Source of the DNA: Globisporangium splendens
Lineage: Eukaryota > Oomycota > Peronosporomycetes > Pythiales > Pythiaceae
Direction: 5' to 3'
Length of the DNA stretch: 64,000 bases
NCBI GenBank assembly: GCA_006386115.1
Contig: VFIW01000006.1
Span: 186,001 to 250,000 of the forward strand
A program made the translations under genes and the position numbers. Shown here piece by piece: positions 33,901 to 41,977 of this stretch (the first letter of the stretch is position 1; every line of letters starts with the position of its first letter). The notes under the pieces were generated by a model, which was given only the letters and a program-made list of their open reading frames with translations, searched no databases and was not told the DNA's origin.

Positions 33901-34388
33901 TCGGGTGTCGTCACGAGCGTCGTCGATTCGCTCGGGTTGAAGTGGCCCATCACAAAGGACGAGCCCGAGCAGTGCACCGACTCGCCAAAGCGCGACTCGC
34001 ATTTGACCTTCAAGTGCACGCGCGTGTACGTGCCCGTGTTCACGTCGCCGTCCATCGTGGGCTTCCACGACGTCGACGGCAGCGACGACGTCGGCACAGT
34101 CGTCGGGTCCATGTCGTCCTCGGAGATGGCCGCGTCGCTGCCGAGACTGCTGTTGCTGTTGCTGCCGCTCTCACTGCTGCTGGAGAGCGCTAAGCGCGCG
34201 GCCGTGAACGCCGACGCGATCAGCGGCGACGTCGACAGCTGCTGGTGCTTCTCCTCCTCCACCGCCACCGCCACCGCCACGTCCTCGGACTTGCCCTTCT
34301 TCTCGGGGGGCGTGAACGCCGCCGCGGGGTATGACGGCCGCTTACCGTCGTTTCCTGTCGGCAGGCTCCCCCTGTCGCTCTCGCTCAT
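30915..34388 (-). CDS. CBM20 - trehalose-6-phosphate synthase - phosphatase fusion, catalytic residues degenerate
   Basis: Intronless, 1157 aa. A Ser-rich N-terminus leads to a CBM20-like starch-binding domain at about residues 118-225 (CSGSSFVMGHF, PYWTTVKPLILPRG, FSSWEPIESER). Next is a GT20 trehalose-6-phosphate synthase domain (about 290-830) with YCKNKLWPMFHN, VWVHDYHLLLFPSYLA and FFLHVPFPTSEIFREL. A HAD-type phosphatase domain (about 850-1130) follows, with VVSGLSQRNL and GDDTTDESMF. Conserved catalytic positions are altered. The synthase DRLDYxKG loop reads DVCQRLSG near residue 606, lacking the Arg and Lys that bind UDP-glucose phosphates. RDGMNL reads REGLNL near 706. Phosphatase motif I DxDGT reads DYGGT near 858. 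This resembles plant class II TPS proteins. I infer a regulatory or carbohydrate-sensing role, though weak activity cannot be excluded. Confidence 0.93.
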   Translation of the reverse strand: MSESDRGSLPTGNDGKRPSYPAAAFTPPEKKGKSEDVAVAVAVEEEKHQQLSTSPLIASAFTAARLALSSSSESGSNSNSSLGSDAAISEDDMDPTTVPTSSLPSTSWKPTMDGDVNTGTYTRVHLKVKCESRFGESVHCSGSSFVMGHFNPSESTTLVTTPEQYPYWTTVKPLILPRGVPHQYMFALFAGGVFSSWEPIESERVLVPEGREMTVLEEFGIYDSDLQLVKTGDVRDRSVEYERRKEPPRTDFEAQEAMATAATDVPSAPPSLSRTASQFLRQTKLQSRYKRYIPSNYRPDPLATLFLVCYHLPVKLTKSPVDGSWSAAWNRDSLISRSEGSIAESMCVRWVGCVTHQARDDLEDLSEDDKREITEVLSQMDCIPVFIDRELAANHYQGYCKNKLWPMFHNVDILDIYTSVWDGAEVIQWKEDRNNGKWWSAYKQVNSLLAKCVGDMCGKNDTVWVHDYHLLLFPSYLASLCKEKAMKRPSMVFFLHVPFPTSEIFRELSHGPQLLEGVLDVDVVGFHSFDHARHFLNACKRFLGLTYQSRRGGNLGVDYKGRNVVITISHVGIENTAIRDVLADPEVHEAAKRIREKHAGKILLGGIDVCQRLSGIPLKLLAFEQFFSTCTSWKDKLVLVQRCHLTNSREGDQKYSSSEIRQLVKRITEQHGPDVIDYEESVSSLSLRERIIMWLACDILMVTSIREGLNLKPLEYVFAKGVNPGSRPGVVILSEFSACCCILNGALRVNPWNITEVVNALDHALTMSEEERLGRRARDLPYITNQPAANWTKQVLSVLQEATENEEGDEEYTDMEYMDMEIGRSHVLRVGQRSDFKQLNIQRVLEAYNSSQRRVFLLDYGGTIIARENMSMYVKKDFTAVTGKLPSPRMIEALQMLTSDPRNTVFVVSGLSQRNLTTAVGHIRGLGLAAENGALYSWAKANRAGVNTSSSAEERHWHHHNFKFDWRVIREVVDPILKVYCTRTNGSVLRYMEQSIAWNFRSTDPEWGLLQANSLQSDLEEVLRDHPVNIVRKKGLLEIVPEGLNKGVVARQILSQDAGINRDHPDFLFCIGDDTTDESMFKSIYDYYAERSEESVHGRAMMKNAMDSPPTSNEGSLHHLFTCTVGKKPSHAHLYLNNVDDVEELLYTLGKRSNDEV

Positions 34389-35084
34389 TGAAGTACTTGC
34401 TGCCGCTGGATTTCTCGCAAGCGCACGCCGCTATCCGCCTGCTGCAAAGCGAATATGCGTAGATACGTTAGAGAGTGTAGGGGGATCTCCGCAGGCGCGC
34501 GTTGCTTCCCTCTGCCTGCCTGTAAATAAGGAGAACGCGCCGCACCTCCAGTGAGCAGCGCTTACGCCTTGAGAACTGAGAGAAAGAAACAGCTTTCAGA
34601 TCGCCCACTCTTTGCTAATAACTGGTGGGCCAGCGGGTCGGGTCTGACGGGTTGACAAATCGCTTTTTTTGTTCGTTGACTTCGCATGGGGTTTTGCTGA
34701 GTATATTGCTATACGTATAATCTTGTAGGATGGTGTATACCAGTTTCCAAACTGGTATCATTTTGTCCCACTCCATCAGTTTTGCATCACTGAAAGACCG
34801 GTAATGTACCGGTATCAATTTTTGCTGGAGAGAGAGAGAGAGCGAATGATGGTGTGGGTCACACGAGCCTCGCACCCAATCATTCCCGTCGTTTGACTGG
34901 TTCAGTCACGCGCTGTGAAGAGCTCCTCGCATCTTTTCACGGAGCTCATTCCCCAAGACAGAGCGCACGCAGCCAACCACTGCCAACGCACCCACCACTG
35001 TCAGCTACGCTTCACTACACACGTGGAGACTGCTTGACTGTGCTCGCTTTGTATCACCGTCCCTCCCTCATACATTAGACCACG
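34389..35084. promoter_or_regulatory. Divergent promoter, TPS-TPP / DDX21-like gene
   Basis: Shared upstream region of two divergent genes. It holds two short palindromes at 34737-34758 and 34797-34813, a GA tract at about 34828-34842, and a CCAATCA box near 34876. The final 150 bases are CA/CT-rich, as in a 5' UTR. No coding frame. Confidence 0.45.
34737..34813. repeat. Pair of short palindromes
   Basis: ATACCAGTTT (34737-34746) pairs with AAACTGGTAT (34749-34758) across a 2-nt loop. ACCGGTA (34797-34803) pairs with TACCGGT (34807-34813) across 3 nt. Each is followed by an ATCA(A)TTTT stretch, so the two units may be related. Confidence 0.7.
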
Positions 35085-37133
35085 ATGTCGCTCTCGAGAG
35101 AAGAAGAGAAGCTCGCGAAGAAGGCTGCCAAGCTCGCGAAGAAGCTCGCGAAGGAGCAGGCCGCCGCCGACAGCAGCAGCGACGTGGAGGTGAAGAAAGA
35201 GAAGAAAGAGAAGAAAGAGAAGAAGGAGAAAAAGTCCAAGAAGCGCTCGCGTGACGCCGACGAGGGAGACGAGCCTGTGATCGCAACGACGTCGGAAGAG
35301 AGCGAAGTGGAAGCGCAGCCGAAGAAGAAGAAGACCAAGGATGGCAGCGCCGTCCCTGCCGCGAAGCAGGTCGCCGATGGTGAGAACCCGCCGTTGGAGA
35401 ACTTCCGCATCTCTGAGATCACGCAGGCCGCGCTGAAGAAGCGTGGTATCGCCTCGCTGTTCCCGATTCAGGCGATGACGTTCGACAAGATCTACGACGG
35501 CAAGGACCTCATGGGTCGTGCGCGTACGGGTATGGGAAAGACTTTGGCGTTTGCGCTCCCAGTCATTGAGCTCTTGTTGAAGAACGCCAAGCCGCTTGTC
35601 CGCGGCCGTGCGCCTCGCGTCGTGTGCATGGCGCCAACGCGTGAGCTCGCTAAGCAGGTCGCGACGGAATTCGAGACCACGGCGCCATCGCTCAGCACGG
35701 TGTGCATCTACGGTGGCGCGTCGTACAACTCGCAGAACGATGCGTTCCGCAAGGGTGTCGATATCTTGGTCGGTACCACGGGCCGTGTGATCGACCACAT
35801 TGACCGCGGCAACCTGCGTCTGCACAACTGCGAGTTTTTGATCCTCGACGAAGCCGATACGATGCTGGAAATGGGCTTCCGTGAGGACGTGCAGAAGGTG
35901 TTTGCGGCCATGGAGAAGGTCAAGAACGAGCAAATGAAGCGCCAGATCCTGTTGTTCTCGGCCACGATCCCATCGTGGGTCAAGGAAGTCGCGGACAAGT
36001 ACATGAAGAAGGACCGCGAGTACGTGAACCTCGTCAAGGACTCGGACAACAAGGCGTCGGTGGACGTGCAGCACATTGCGATCCCATGCCACTGGCAGGG
36101 ACGCCCGACGCTCTTGGCCAACTTGCTCGGCATCTACGCCAAGAAGAACTCGCGCACGATCATCTTTGCGGAGACCAAGAAGGACTGTAACGAATTGGCG
36201 GTGCACCCAGAGATCAAGCAGGATGCCCAGGTGCTCCACGGTGACATCGCGCAAGACCAGCGTGAGACGACCATGAAGGCGTTCCGAGAGGGCAAGTTGC
36301 GATTGCTCATCGCGACGGATGTCGCGGCGCGTGGTCTCGACATGAACGTCGACTTGGTGATCAACTCGGAGCCGCCTCGCAAGGCGTCGGGCAACGCCGA
36401 TGTCGACACGTACGTGCATCGTTCGGGTCGTACCGGTCGTGCCGGAAAGAAGGGTATCTGTATCACGCTGTACACGCAACGCCAACTCGACGCGGTCCAG
36501 TACATTGAACGCACGATCGGAAACAAGTTCATCATGCGTGGTCCTCCAGACCAGGATGACTTGATCAAGGTGTCGGCGGCCAAGGCCATCGAAGAAATCG
36601 AAGCCGTGGACCCGGCAATGATCAGTCTGTTCGAAGAAAAAGCTGACGAACTCCTCGAATCGCTCGGTCCACAGAAGGCGCTTGCTGCGGCGTTGGCGTG
36701 CATCACTGGCCACACGAAGCCACCACGCCTCACGTCGCTCATGTCGGGCGTGCCAGACTACGTGACCGTGCTGTTCTCGAGCTCGAACCTGATCCGAGCC
36801 AAGGGCTACGTGTGGAACGCGCTCAACCGCGACGTCCCGGAAGAGTTTGCCAAGGACATCAAGCAAATGACGCTGACGGCGGACTCGATGGGCGCGTGCT
36901 TTGATTTGCCCGTGGCTGCACTGGACCTGCTGAACCAAAAGATCGCGGAGCAAGGCACGTCGTGCCCGTACTCGATCCCAAAGACCGTGCCTGCGCTGCA
37001 ACAGCCAGCGTACATGGCGCGCTCGAGCGGCGGCCGTGGCGGCGGTGGTGGCCGTGGCTTCGGTGGTGGCCGTGGCGGCGGTCGTGGCTTTGGTGGTGGC
37101 CGTGGTGGAGGTGGCCGTGGCCGTCGGTTTTAG
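35085..37133 (+). CDS. DDX21/DDX50-type nucleolar DEAD-box RNA helicase
   Basis: Intronless 682-aa DEAD-box helicase. The Lys/Glu-rich N-terminus (EKKEKKEKKEKK) is nucleolar-type. The core starts at about residue 105 with LENFRISEITQAALKKRGI and FPIQAMTF (Q motif), then ARTGMGKT (motif I), PTRELAKQ (Ia), LDEADTMLEMGF (II, DEAD) and FSATIPSWV (III, SAT). The C-terminal lobe has ATDVAARGLDM and HRSGRTGRAGKKG (VI). Next come a GUCT domain (about 575-650) with YVTVLFSSSNL and MGACFDLPVAALDL, and an RGG/FGG-rich tail (GGRGFGGGRGGG). GUCT plus the Gly-rich tail identify the DDX21/DDX50 (Gu) class, acting in rRNA synthesis and ribosome assembly. The long opposite-strand open frame across this gene is a composition shadow. 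Confidence 0.95.
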   Translation: MSLSREEEKLAKKAAKLAKKLAKEQAAADSSSDVEVKKEKKEKKEKKEKKSKKRSRDADEGDEPVIATTSEESEVEAQPKKKKTKDGSAVPAAKQVADGENPPLENFRISEITQAALKKRGIASLFPIQAMTFDKIYDGKDLMGRARTGMGKTLAFALPVIELLLKNAKPLVRGRAPRVVCMAPTRELAKQVATEFETTAPSLSTVCIYGGASYNSQNDAFRKGVDILVGTTGRVIDHIDRGNLRLHNCEFLILDEADTMLEMGFREDVQKVFAAMEKVKNEQMKRQILLFSATIPSWVKEVADKYMKKDREYVNLVKDSDNKASVDVQHIAIPCHWQGRPTLLANLLGIYAKKNSRTIIFAETKKDCNELAVHPEIKQDAQVLHGDIAQDQRETTMKAFREGKLRLLIATDVAARGLDMNVDLVINSEPPRKASGNADVDTYVHRSGRTGRAGKKGICITLYTQRQLDAVQYIERTIGNKFIMRGPPDQDDLIKVSAAKAIEEIEAVDPAMISLFEEKADELLESLGPQKALAAALACITGHTKPPRLTSLMSGVPDYVTVLFSSSNLIRAKGYVWNALNRDVPEEFAKDIKQMTLTADSMGACFDLPVAALDLLNQKIAEQGTSCPYSIPKTVPALQQPAYMARSSGGRGGGGGRGFGGGRGGGRGFGGGRGGGGRGRRF

Positions 37134-37482
37134 AGAGAGAAAGACCCATTTGATAGACGCCAAGCATGAATGATGATATATAACAAGTAAATGAACCTTT
37201 TTGTTGAACGATGTGCATCCGGATACCGAACTGTAGCTCCTTGAAATGAGTGGCTGTGACGGATGTAGGTGGCTGTCAGCAACTTGTTGAAGTTCGTCAA
37301 AGTGTACCCATGTGAAGCGCAGAACATGAAACGTTGCATGGTGCGCAATGGGAAGAAGAAGGCGAACGAGAAAAGTGATTTAAATAGAAAGCGAGTTCAT
37401 GTTATGGCCTATTGTTGAGCTAGTTTGTCGCGCCGCAAATGCATTAGAATGTATGCAATAAGATAAATGATGGGGCTGCATC
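37134..37482. other. Convergent intergenic region
   Basis: 3' ends of the DDX21-like gene (+) and EGF-like gene 1 (-). AT-rich with no coding frame. Confidence 0.5.
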
Positions 37483-38505
37483 CTAGTTGGTGACCAGATG
37501 CGCGACCGCGATGGCAGCCAGCGCCGTGGCAAACAAGGTTGGGAGCATCGCTGGCGCCTTTGCTGGCGTGAGCGACTTTGTCGTCGTCGTTGGCGTGGGT
37601 GTCACCGGCGCGGTCGTCACTGGCACTGGAGTTTCATCCGCATCGGAGCAGAACGTGCCTGAGTACCCCGTCGCGCATGTGCACACGCCAGCGGAGCTGC
37701 ACGTTCCGTGTCCACTGCATGCCTTGGCAGACGTCGAGTCACATTTCGTGCACTGAAATCCGGTTGTGCCCGCCTCACACGTGCAAGTGCCAGTCGTTTG
37801 GTCATCCGCGACAGTGCACGTTCCTTCAGTGCCGCATTGCCCCAACCTGCTGCACTCGTTACTGGAAGCCGTGCTGCAGTTCGCGTTCGCATCGTACCCT
37901 TTGTTGCATTTGCACTCGAAGGTTGGCGTCAGCGCGGCTGTGAGCGCACAAGTGCCTTGGCCCGAGCAAAGCGTGTTGGCTGTGGTGCTCAACGCACAGG
38001 ACGTGGTAAGATCGGTCGTCAGGTTTGCCAACAACGGTGCGGTTAGGTTGAGTGGGTTGAGCGAGAGGTACTTGGTGCGGTCGACGCACGAGAAGAAGCC
38101 ATTGTACTCCTTCGTGACCGAGTTAATGGTGTAGCTACGTGTGTAGCAATCCGCGGTTCCATTGGTTTGTCCAGCTTCAGTGCTCTCTGAGTTTTTGCAG
38201 TTGGTGGCCGGCACAAAGGCACACACGGGTTGGACGGCGCGGTACGCTTTTGGCCACGCGCTGAACGTCGGGCACGCACCCGCGCTGTTGCCACTACATG
38301 CGTCGCCGGGAATGCACATGTTGAGGTTCTCGAGACCAGGGGTGTTGGTATCCACAGCGATACACTTGTACCCCGAGCCGTAGCTGCTGCAGCCGCCTGT
38401 GGAGCTGCACTGACCTGGGAAGTCGGCCGACGTAGTCGTGGTGGTCGCGGCGTGCGCGATAGCGGCACTGATTGCCAACGTGGAGACAATGCTGGAGATC
38501 TTCAT
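37483..38505 (-). CDS. Secreted Cys-rich EGF-like protein 1, probable GPI anchor
   Basis: Intronless 340-aa secreted protein of a family I recognise only by features. The signal peptide is about 1-20 (MKISSIVSTLAISAAIAHAA). The N-terminal Cys-rich domain has GGCSSYGSGYKCIAVD, NMCIPGDACSG and FSCVDRTKYLSLNP. Three EGF-like modules follow (LCSGQGTC with ECKCNKGYD; LGQCGTEGTC with CTCEAGTTGFQC; ACSGHGTC with CTCATGYSGTFC). Then come a Thr/Pro-rich linker (TPVPVTTAPVTPTPTTTT) and a hydrophobic C-terminus (LFATALAAIAVAHLVTN), fitting a GPI anchor. Several N-glycosylation sites (NLT, NCS). It is paralogous to the gene at 62749 along its whole length. Likely cell-surface or wall protein, possibly in adhesion (inferred). 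Confidence 0.85.
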   Translation of the reverse strand: MKISSIVSTLAISAAIAHAATTTTTSADFPGQCSSTGGCSSYGSGYKCIAVDTNTPGLENLNMCIPGDACSGNSAGACPTFSAWPKAYRAVQPVCAFVPATNCKNSESTEAGQTNGTADCYTRSYTINSVTKEYNGFFSCVDRTKYLSLNPLNLTAPLLANLTTDLTTSCALSTTANTLCSGQGTCALTAALTPTFECKCNKGYDANANCSTASSNECSRLGQCGTEGTCTVADDQTTGTCTCEAGTTGFQCTKCDSTSAKACSGHGTCSSAGVCTCATGYSGTFCSDADETPVPVTTAPVTPTPTTTTKSLTPAKAPAMLPTLFATALAAIAVAHLVTN

Positions 38506-39589
38506 CGTGACGAGGTTGGCTGCTGCTGGAGAGGCTGGTGTGCGCGGGAGGAGGCAAATGCTGGAATGAAGAACGCCATGCTCCTCCTAGAGGGTACCTG
38601 GCCATTCCGTTACCTGTCCCTCGTGCTCTCTTGCTGTCTAAGGAGCTCTACTCTTATCATTGCGATCCAAATCTATTCCTGCGTACGATCCGACGTATTC
38701 TTAGCACCTTGCGACAAGAGCGTGCGGCTGGCATAACCACTGGATAGGCTCTCTCGGTGCAACTATAGACACTGATAAAGGTAGCGAGTTGTCTTGTTTG
38801 GCATCTTAGCGTGTACAAATATGCATTTCCTTCGTTGTTTACTGCTGGGAAGTGAGGTAGGTATCTTTAGCTGTCGACTAAGGTCATACTACACAGGCAC
38901 ACATAGCAAGCATTCTCAGGATCGCCCCAAGGCACCACGATGCCGAGTGAAGCGAAGGAAATGCGTTGATGCCCAGCGAGCGAAGTGAAGAGAGAGAGAC
39001 GTGGGACCCGGCTCATCGCCCGACACATCCTGAGTACTTGTATGGGGAAAACTGGGTTCATGTCCTGAACAGAGTTGGCTCTCATTTGCACCCTCTGGCT
39101 ACATCAAGCCACAAAGCATCAGAACCTCCACACAGACATGAAAATGTCATGTTTTGATATGCATATCTACCTTCCTAGAATATCTCTGGAAGGCTCCATG
39201 CAAGTTGAATAGAGAGACCCGTTTCTGTCGCCTGGCACATTCTGAATATTGGGAAACCTGGAGTCATGGTATGGAAAAGTGGGGACTGGCGTTGGCTTTC
39301 ATTTGCATCTTCTGAACTAGGTGCCGTGGAATTTTGGAACTGGACTTGGCTTTCATTTAGATCTTCCGGCTACAATGACAGCAAAACTCCACATAGGCAC
39401 GAAAGCCCTTCTGCAATGCCCACAACCAAGCCTGCTGCGAATATGTTAGCATAAGGGGTGTGCTTGCAAAGAGGTTTTACAGTCGGTGATTGTGTGTCAT
39501 TTTCGCGACATCTTTTTTGCCAAAAGCGACATGCTTTGGATGCGCTTCGCTGGCGTTTCAGTCCGTTTGTTGCGACAAAATGGCCGTAG
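38506..39589. other. Upstream region of EGF-like gene 1 with diverged duplicated segment
   Basis: Promoter of EGF-like gene 1 followed by about 1 kb without a recognisable gene. It holds a diverged direct duplication (38992-39405, listed separately). Confidence 0.5.
38992..39405 (+). repeat. Diverged tandem duplication
   Basis: Segment 38992-39152 and segment 39211-39405 align by eye. Both start with AGAGAGAC, share a CC(T)GGCACATTCTGA-like block, a GGAAA...TGG..TCATG block, TTGGCT(C/T)TCATTT, GGCTACA, and CCACA(C/T)A..CA(T/C)GAAA. The second unit repeats the TTGGCTTTCATTT block internally. Substitutions and indels are many, so the duplication is old. Confidence 0.6.
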
Positions 39590-39900
39590 TTAATAGGAGA
39601 AAGAGAGCAGGAACAACGGCAGTTGCAAACGTAAAATGAAGTGCCGCTGCTTGCAATCCGTTGGTTAAAACGGGAGCCATGTCGCGCTTTCGAAGCGTGC
39701 CACTTGTGATGGCAACTGCGTTGATGCACCTGATGTCGAGATTGGTGTATTGTTGTGCTGCTGTCGGAGGATTTCGAGGAAGTCGATCTCCTTTTTGGAG
39801 CAAAACGTGTCGACTATCGGATACCCAGACTCGCCAGCACAGATGCCCTAAACGTTGCACATGCTGAATTTTCCAAAGCTGCCGATGCTCGAACTCACGG
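39590..39900 (-). pseudogene. Decayed 3' fragment of a third EGF-like family gene
   Basis: This stretch aligns with the 3' end and downstream flank of EGF-like gene 2 (62640-62980) in the same orientation. GCTGCTGTCGGAGGATTTCG near 39758 corresponds to GCTGCTGTCGGAGGACGATT near 62847. GGTTAAAACGGGAGCCATG near 39663 corresponds to GGTTAAAATGGGGGCTATG near 62708. The linker segment between them also aligns. The frame is broken, the Cys pattern is lost, and the signal peptide and N-terminal domain are absent. It is therefore a truncated pseudogene, closer to gene 2 than to the neighbouring gene 1. Confidence 0.65.
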
Positions 39901-40360
39901 CGATAAACCTGTAGCCCAAGCCTAGCCTTCCGACCACCAGAGGAGCTGCAATAGTAGTCTCATCGAATGTATTCAGACATTCTCTACTACTCCGACTGAG
40001 CCAGGGTGCGCAATGTTGCTTGGCGTTTGAGATCTGTCAATGGATGAGGACTGAGGCGCAAATGCTTAGCTCGAGAGCAAACCAAGACGAATCCTTTCTT
40101 CTGGTACGATCAAACGAGGCGCGTAATCTCGATGCAGCGATGGAAACGATCCTGCACGTTGCGTGTCACATTGATGCGTGCAGCGTTCGGCAAGATCACC
40201 ATTTTAATCGCGCAAATATATCTCCACGTCGATAGATATTTATCGTTTGTGAATCTCCATCTTATACTTCTTTCAGGCATTTTCGCGACGATCCAGAACG
40301 CTCTCAGCTATTTTAGTCATTTTAGAAAGCGAGAGAGCGATTGTAGCTTCCTCCTTCGCC
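39901..40360. other. Upstream region of FAM227-like gene
   Basis: No coding frame recognised. AT-rich near 40210-40260, with the palindromic CGATAGATATTTATCG at about 40228. Confidence 0.45.
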
Positions 40361-41764
40361 ATGTTTGATGCCCAGGTCATGGCGTCACCATGTGATGAAG
40401 GAACGCGAAAGGCCAAGTTCTTCATCACGGAGGTCACCGACACTTCCGTTGGCTCCGCAAAACGGTCCTTGCGGGAAACGCTGAATGTTGCTCTCCAGAA
40501 TTCCGCCAAGCAAGATGACGAGACGCGTCCAGCGACCAAGGTTGCCTCAGTTAAGGGAAATAATGGCGGCGGTGCAGAAGTGTTTCGCATCATTGACAAC
40601 CTCAGTGAGAAGCAGAAGCGCAGCAAGAACATCCGCTCGATGATCCAGAAAGCTGCGCAGAAGACGATCCTCGTGGTGCGGGCGAAGAACGCGACCCAGG
40701 CGGCCGAGAATGTCACGATCCGATTCCACAAGAGCCACATCACGGGCACACCCCGGTGCGTGCAACTTCGACACGTGTGTGACAAGGTGCTCAACCACGT
40801 GCACTACAGCTCCAAGAAGAAGAAGACGCAATACCGCGACATTTTCGCGAACGCCGCCGAGGTCGACGCACTGCTCAAGGATATGTTCTGGCACTTGACC
40901 GCGCACTGTTTCCAGCGTGATAGGCATCCGCAACTCGAGCAGTCGTTCTACCAGCGGATCGCCGACAATTTCACGTCGCTGTTCATTCGCCTGCAGATGC
41001 AGCCGCAGAGCCGCGATTCTGGATTCTTTGACATACTCCCGGACGTGATCGCGCAGATCTTGTTCATTGCGCTCTACGAGGCGTTCCCGAAGTCCAGGAA
41101 GAACACGATGACCAACGAAATGTGGCGCACGATCTTGCATATCTGTCATTGCTGGATCCTCGGGTTTGTACCCGCGGACCTGAGTTGGTCGCACTGGATC
41201 GCGGTGGATCAGGAATCGCCCAAGCGCATCGCGGCACTCGCGGATTTCCCCGCCATGCGTAACCGCATGCTGCGTGCTGAGCGGGTAGAGCGAACGAAAC
41301 TCGAGGTCAAGAACCGTTATGGCGCCTCGCTTGAGGACGACACCACGCTCGATGGTCTCGACGAAACGCGAGACGACCTGGATCCGGATGCAGCGCATGA
41401 TAATGGGGTCCACAACGACAAGAAGCTGCCGAACCTTCACCAGAGCTCAGGTAAAGAACGATGTGTGTACCAGATGCGCAACTACCCGTTGGTCGACGCG
41501 TTCCTCAAGCAGCATCAGCTGGAAGCGAACGCGGCGCACTTGCAAGTGCAGCTTTGCATGGCGAATGGCAGCAAACAGTTTGATCTGCAGCATCAAGAAG
41601 CACTGCATCGAACCAACTGTTCGTGCGGCCGCCGGCGACGCATCATCGACCCCAAGGCATACTCGGACGTGCTCCAGCAGATCGAGACCTTTGGCGACAA
41701 TGTTCGGCAAACGTACGCGAGCGAGAAAAAGAAGATGCACGACCAGGATCTCCGCGAGAAGTAG
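40361..41764 (+). CDS. FAM227-like (FWWh domain) protein, probably C-terminally truncated
   Basis: Intronless frame of 467 aa (the start could also be Met7, at 40379). The middle resembles the FAM227/FWWh family of cilium-associated proteins: LLKDMFWHLTAHCF, then FYQRIADNFTSLFIRL, FFDILPDVIAQILFIALYEAFPKSRK, and WILGFVPADLSWSHWI. The family hallmark FWW reads FWH here. The N-terminal 130 residues are basic. The C-terminal 120 residues are charged and helical, with a small CSCGRRRR cluster. The frame does not end cleanly: beyond the TAG at 41762 the same frame continues with coding character for 70 codons, interrupted by one more stop. Family assignment is by eye and moderate. If right, it supports a flagellated life stage together with the MKKS-like and TBC1D31-like genes. 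Confidence 0.6.
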   Translation: MFDAQVMASPCDEGTRKAKFFITEVTDTSVGSAKRSLRETLNVALQNSAKQDDETRPATKVASVKGNNGGGAEVFRIIDNLSEKQKRSKNIRSMIQKAAQKTILVVRAKNATQAAENVTIRFHKSHITGTPRCVQLRHVCDKVLNHVHYSSKKKKTQYRDIFANAAEVDALLKDMFWHLTAHCFQRDRHPQLEQSFYQRIADNFTSLFIRLQMQPQSRDSGFFDILPDVIAQILFIALYEAFPKSRKNTMTNEMWRTILHICHCWILGFVPADLSWSHWIAVDQESPKRIAALADFPAMRNRMLRAERVERTKLEVKNRYGASLEDDTTLDGLDETRDDLDPDAAHDNGVHNDKKLPNLHQSSGKERCVYQMRNYPLVDAFLKQHQLEANAAHLQVQLCMANGSKQFDLQHQEALHRTNCSCGRRRRIIDPKAYSDVLQQIETFGDNVRQTYASEKKKMHDQDLREK

Positions 41765-41977
41765 CAGCTCGTCGCTGTGCAGCGCGATCTCGAGCCATAA
41801 CTGGGCGAATTGAAGCAGCACGGCGACAAGATGCACGAATACAGCAATCTGTTGGTCAGCAAAGGACGCGTCGACACGATGATGCCCGCGAAAAACGAGA
41901 GAAGCAATGCGGCTGTAAAGCTCACGCCACGACCGCCACCGCCTCGACCACCAGCAACAGCATCAAAGCACGGATGA
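41765..41977 (+). pseudogene. Stop-interrupted in-frame extension of the FAM227-like gene
   Basis: In frame with the preceding gene, this reads QLVAVQRDLEP, stop (TAA at 41798), LGELKQHGDKMHEYSNLL, then a tail with PRPPPPRPP before TGA at 41975-41977. It looks like former coding sequence. Both internal stops (TAG, TAA) lie one C-to-T change from Gln codons. Confidence 0.55.

Noticed and set aside
35001..37163. 720-codon open frame on the minus strand across the DDX21-like gene
   Set aside because: It is the exact antisense of a strong DEAD-box gene; its His/Arg-rich, repetitive translation has no domain and reflects the GC-rich codon pattern of the real gene.
41765..41977. Possibility that TAA/TAG encode Gln in this organism
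   Set aside because: Many well-defined genes here end at TAG or TAA with homology stopping there (for example TRM7-like at TAG, eIF4E-like at TAA), so the standard code applies.
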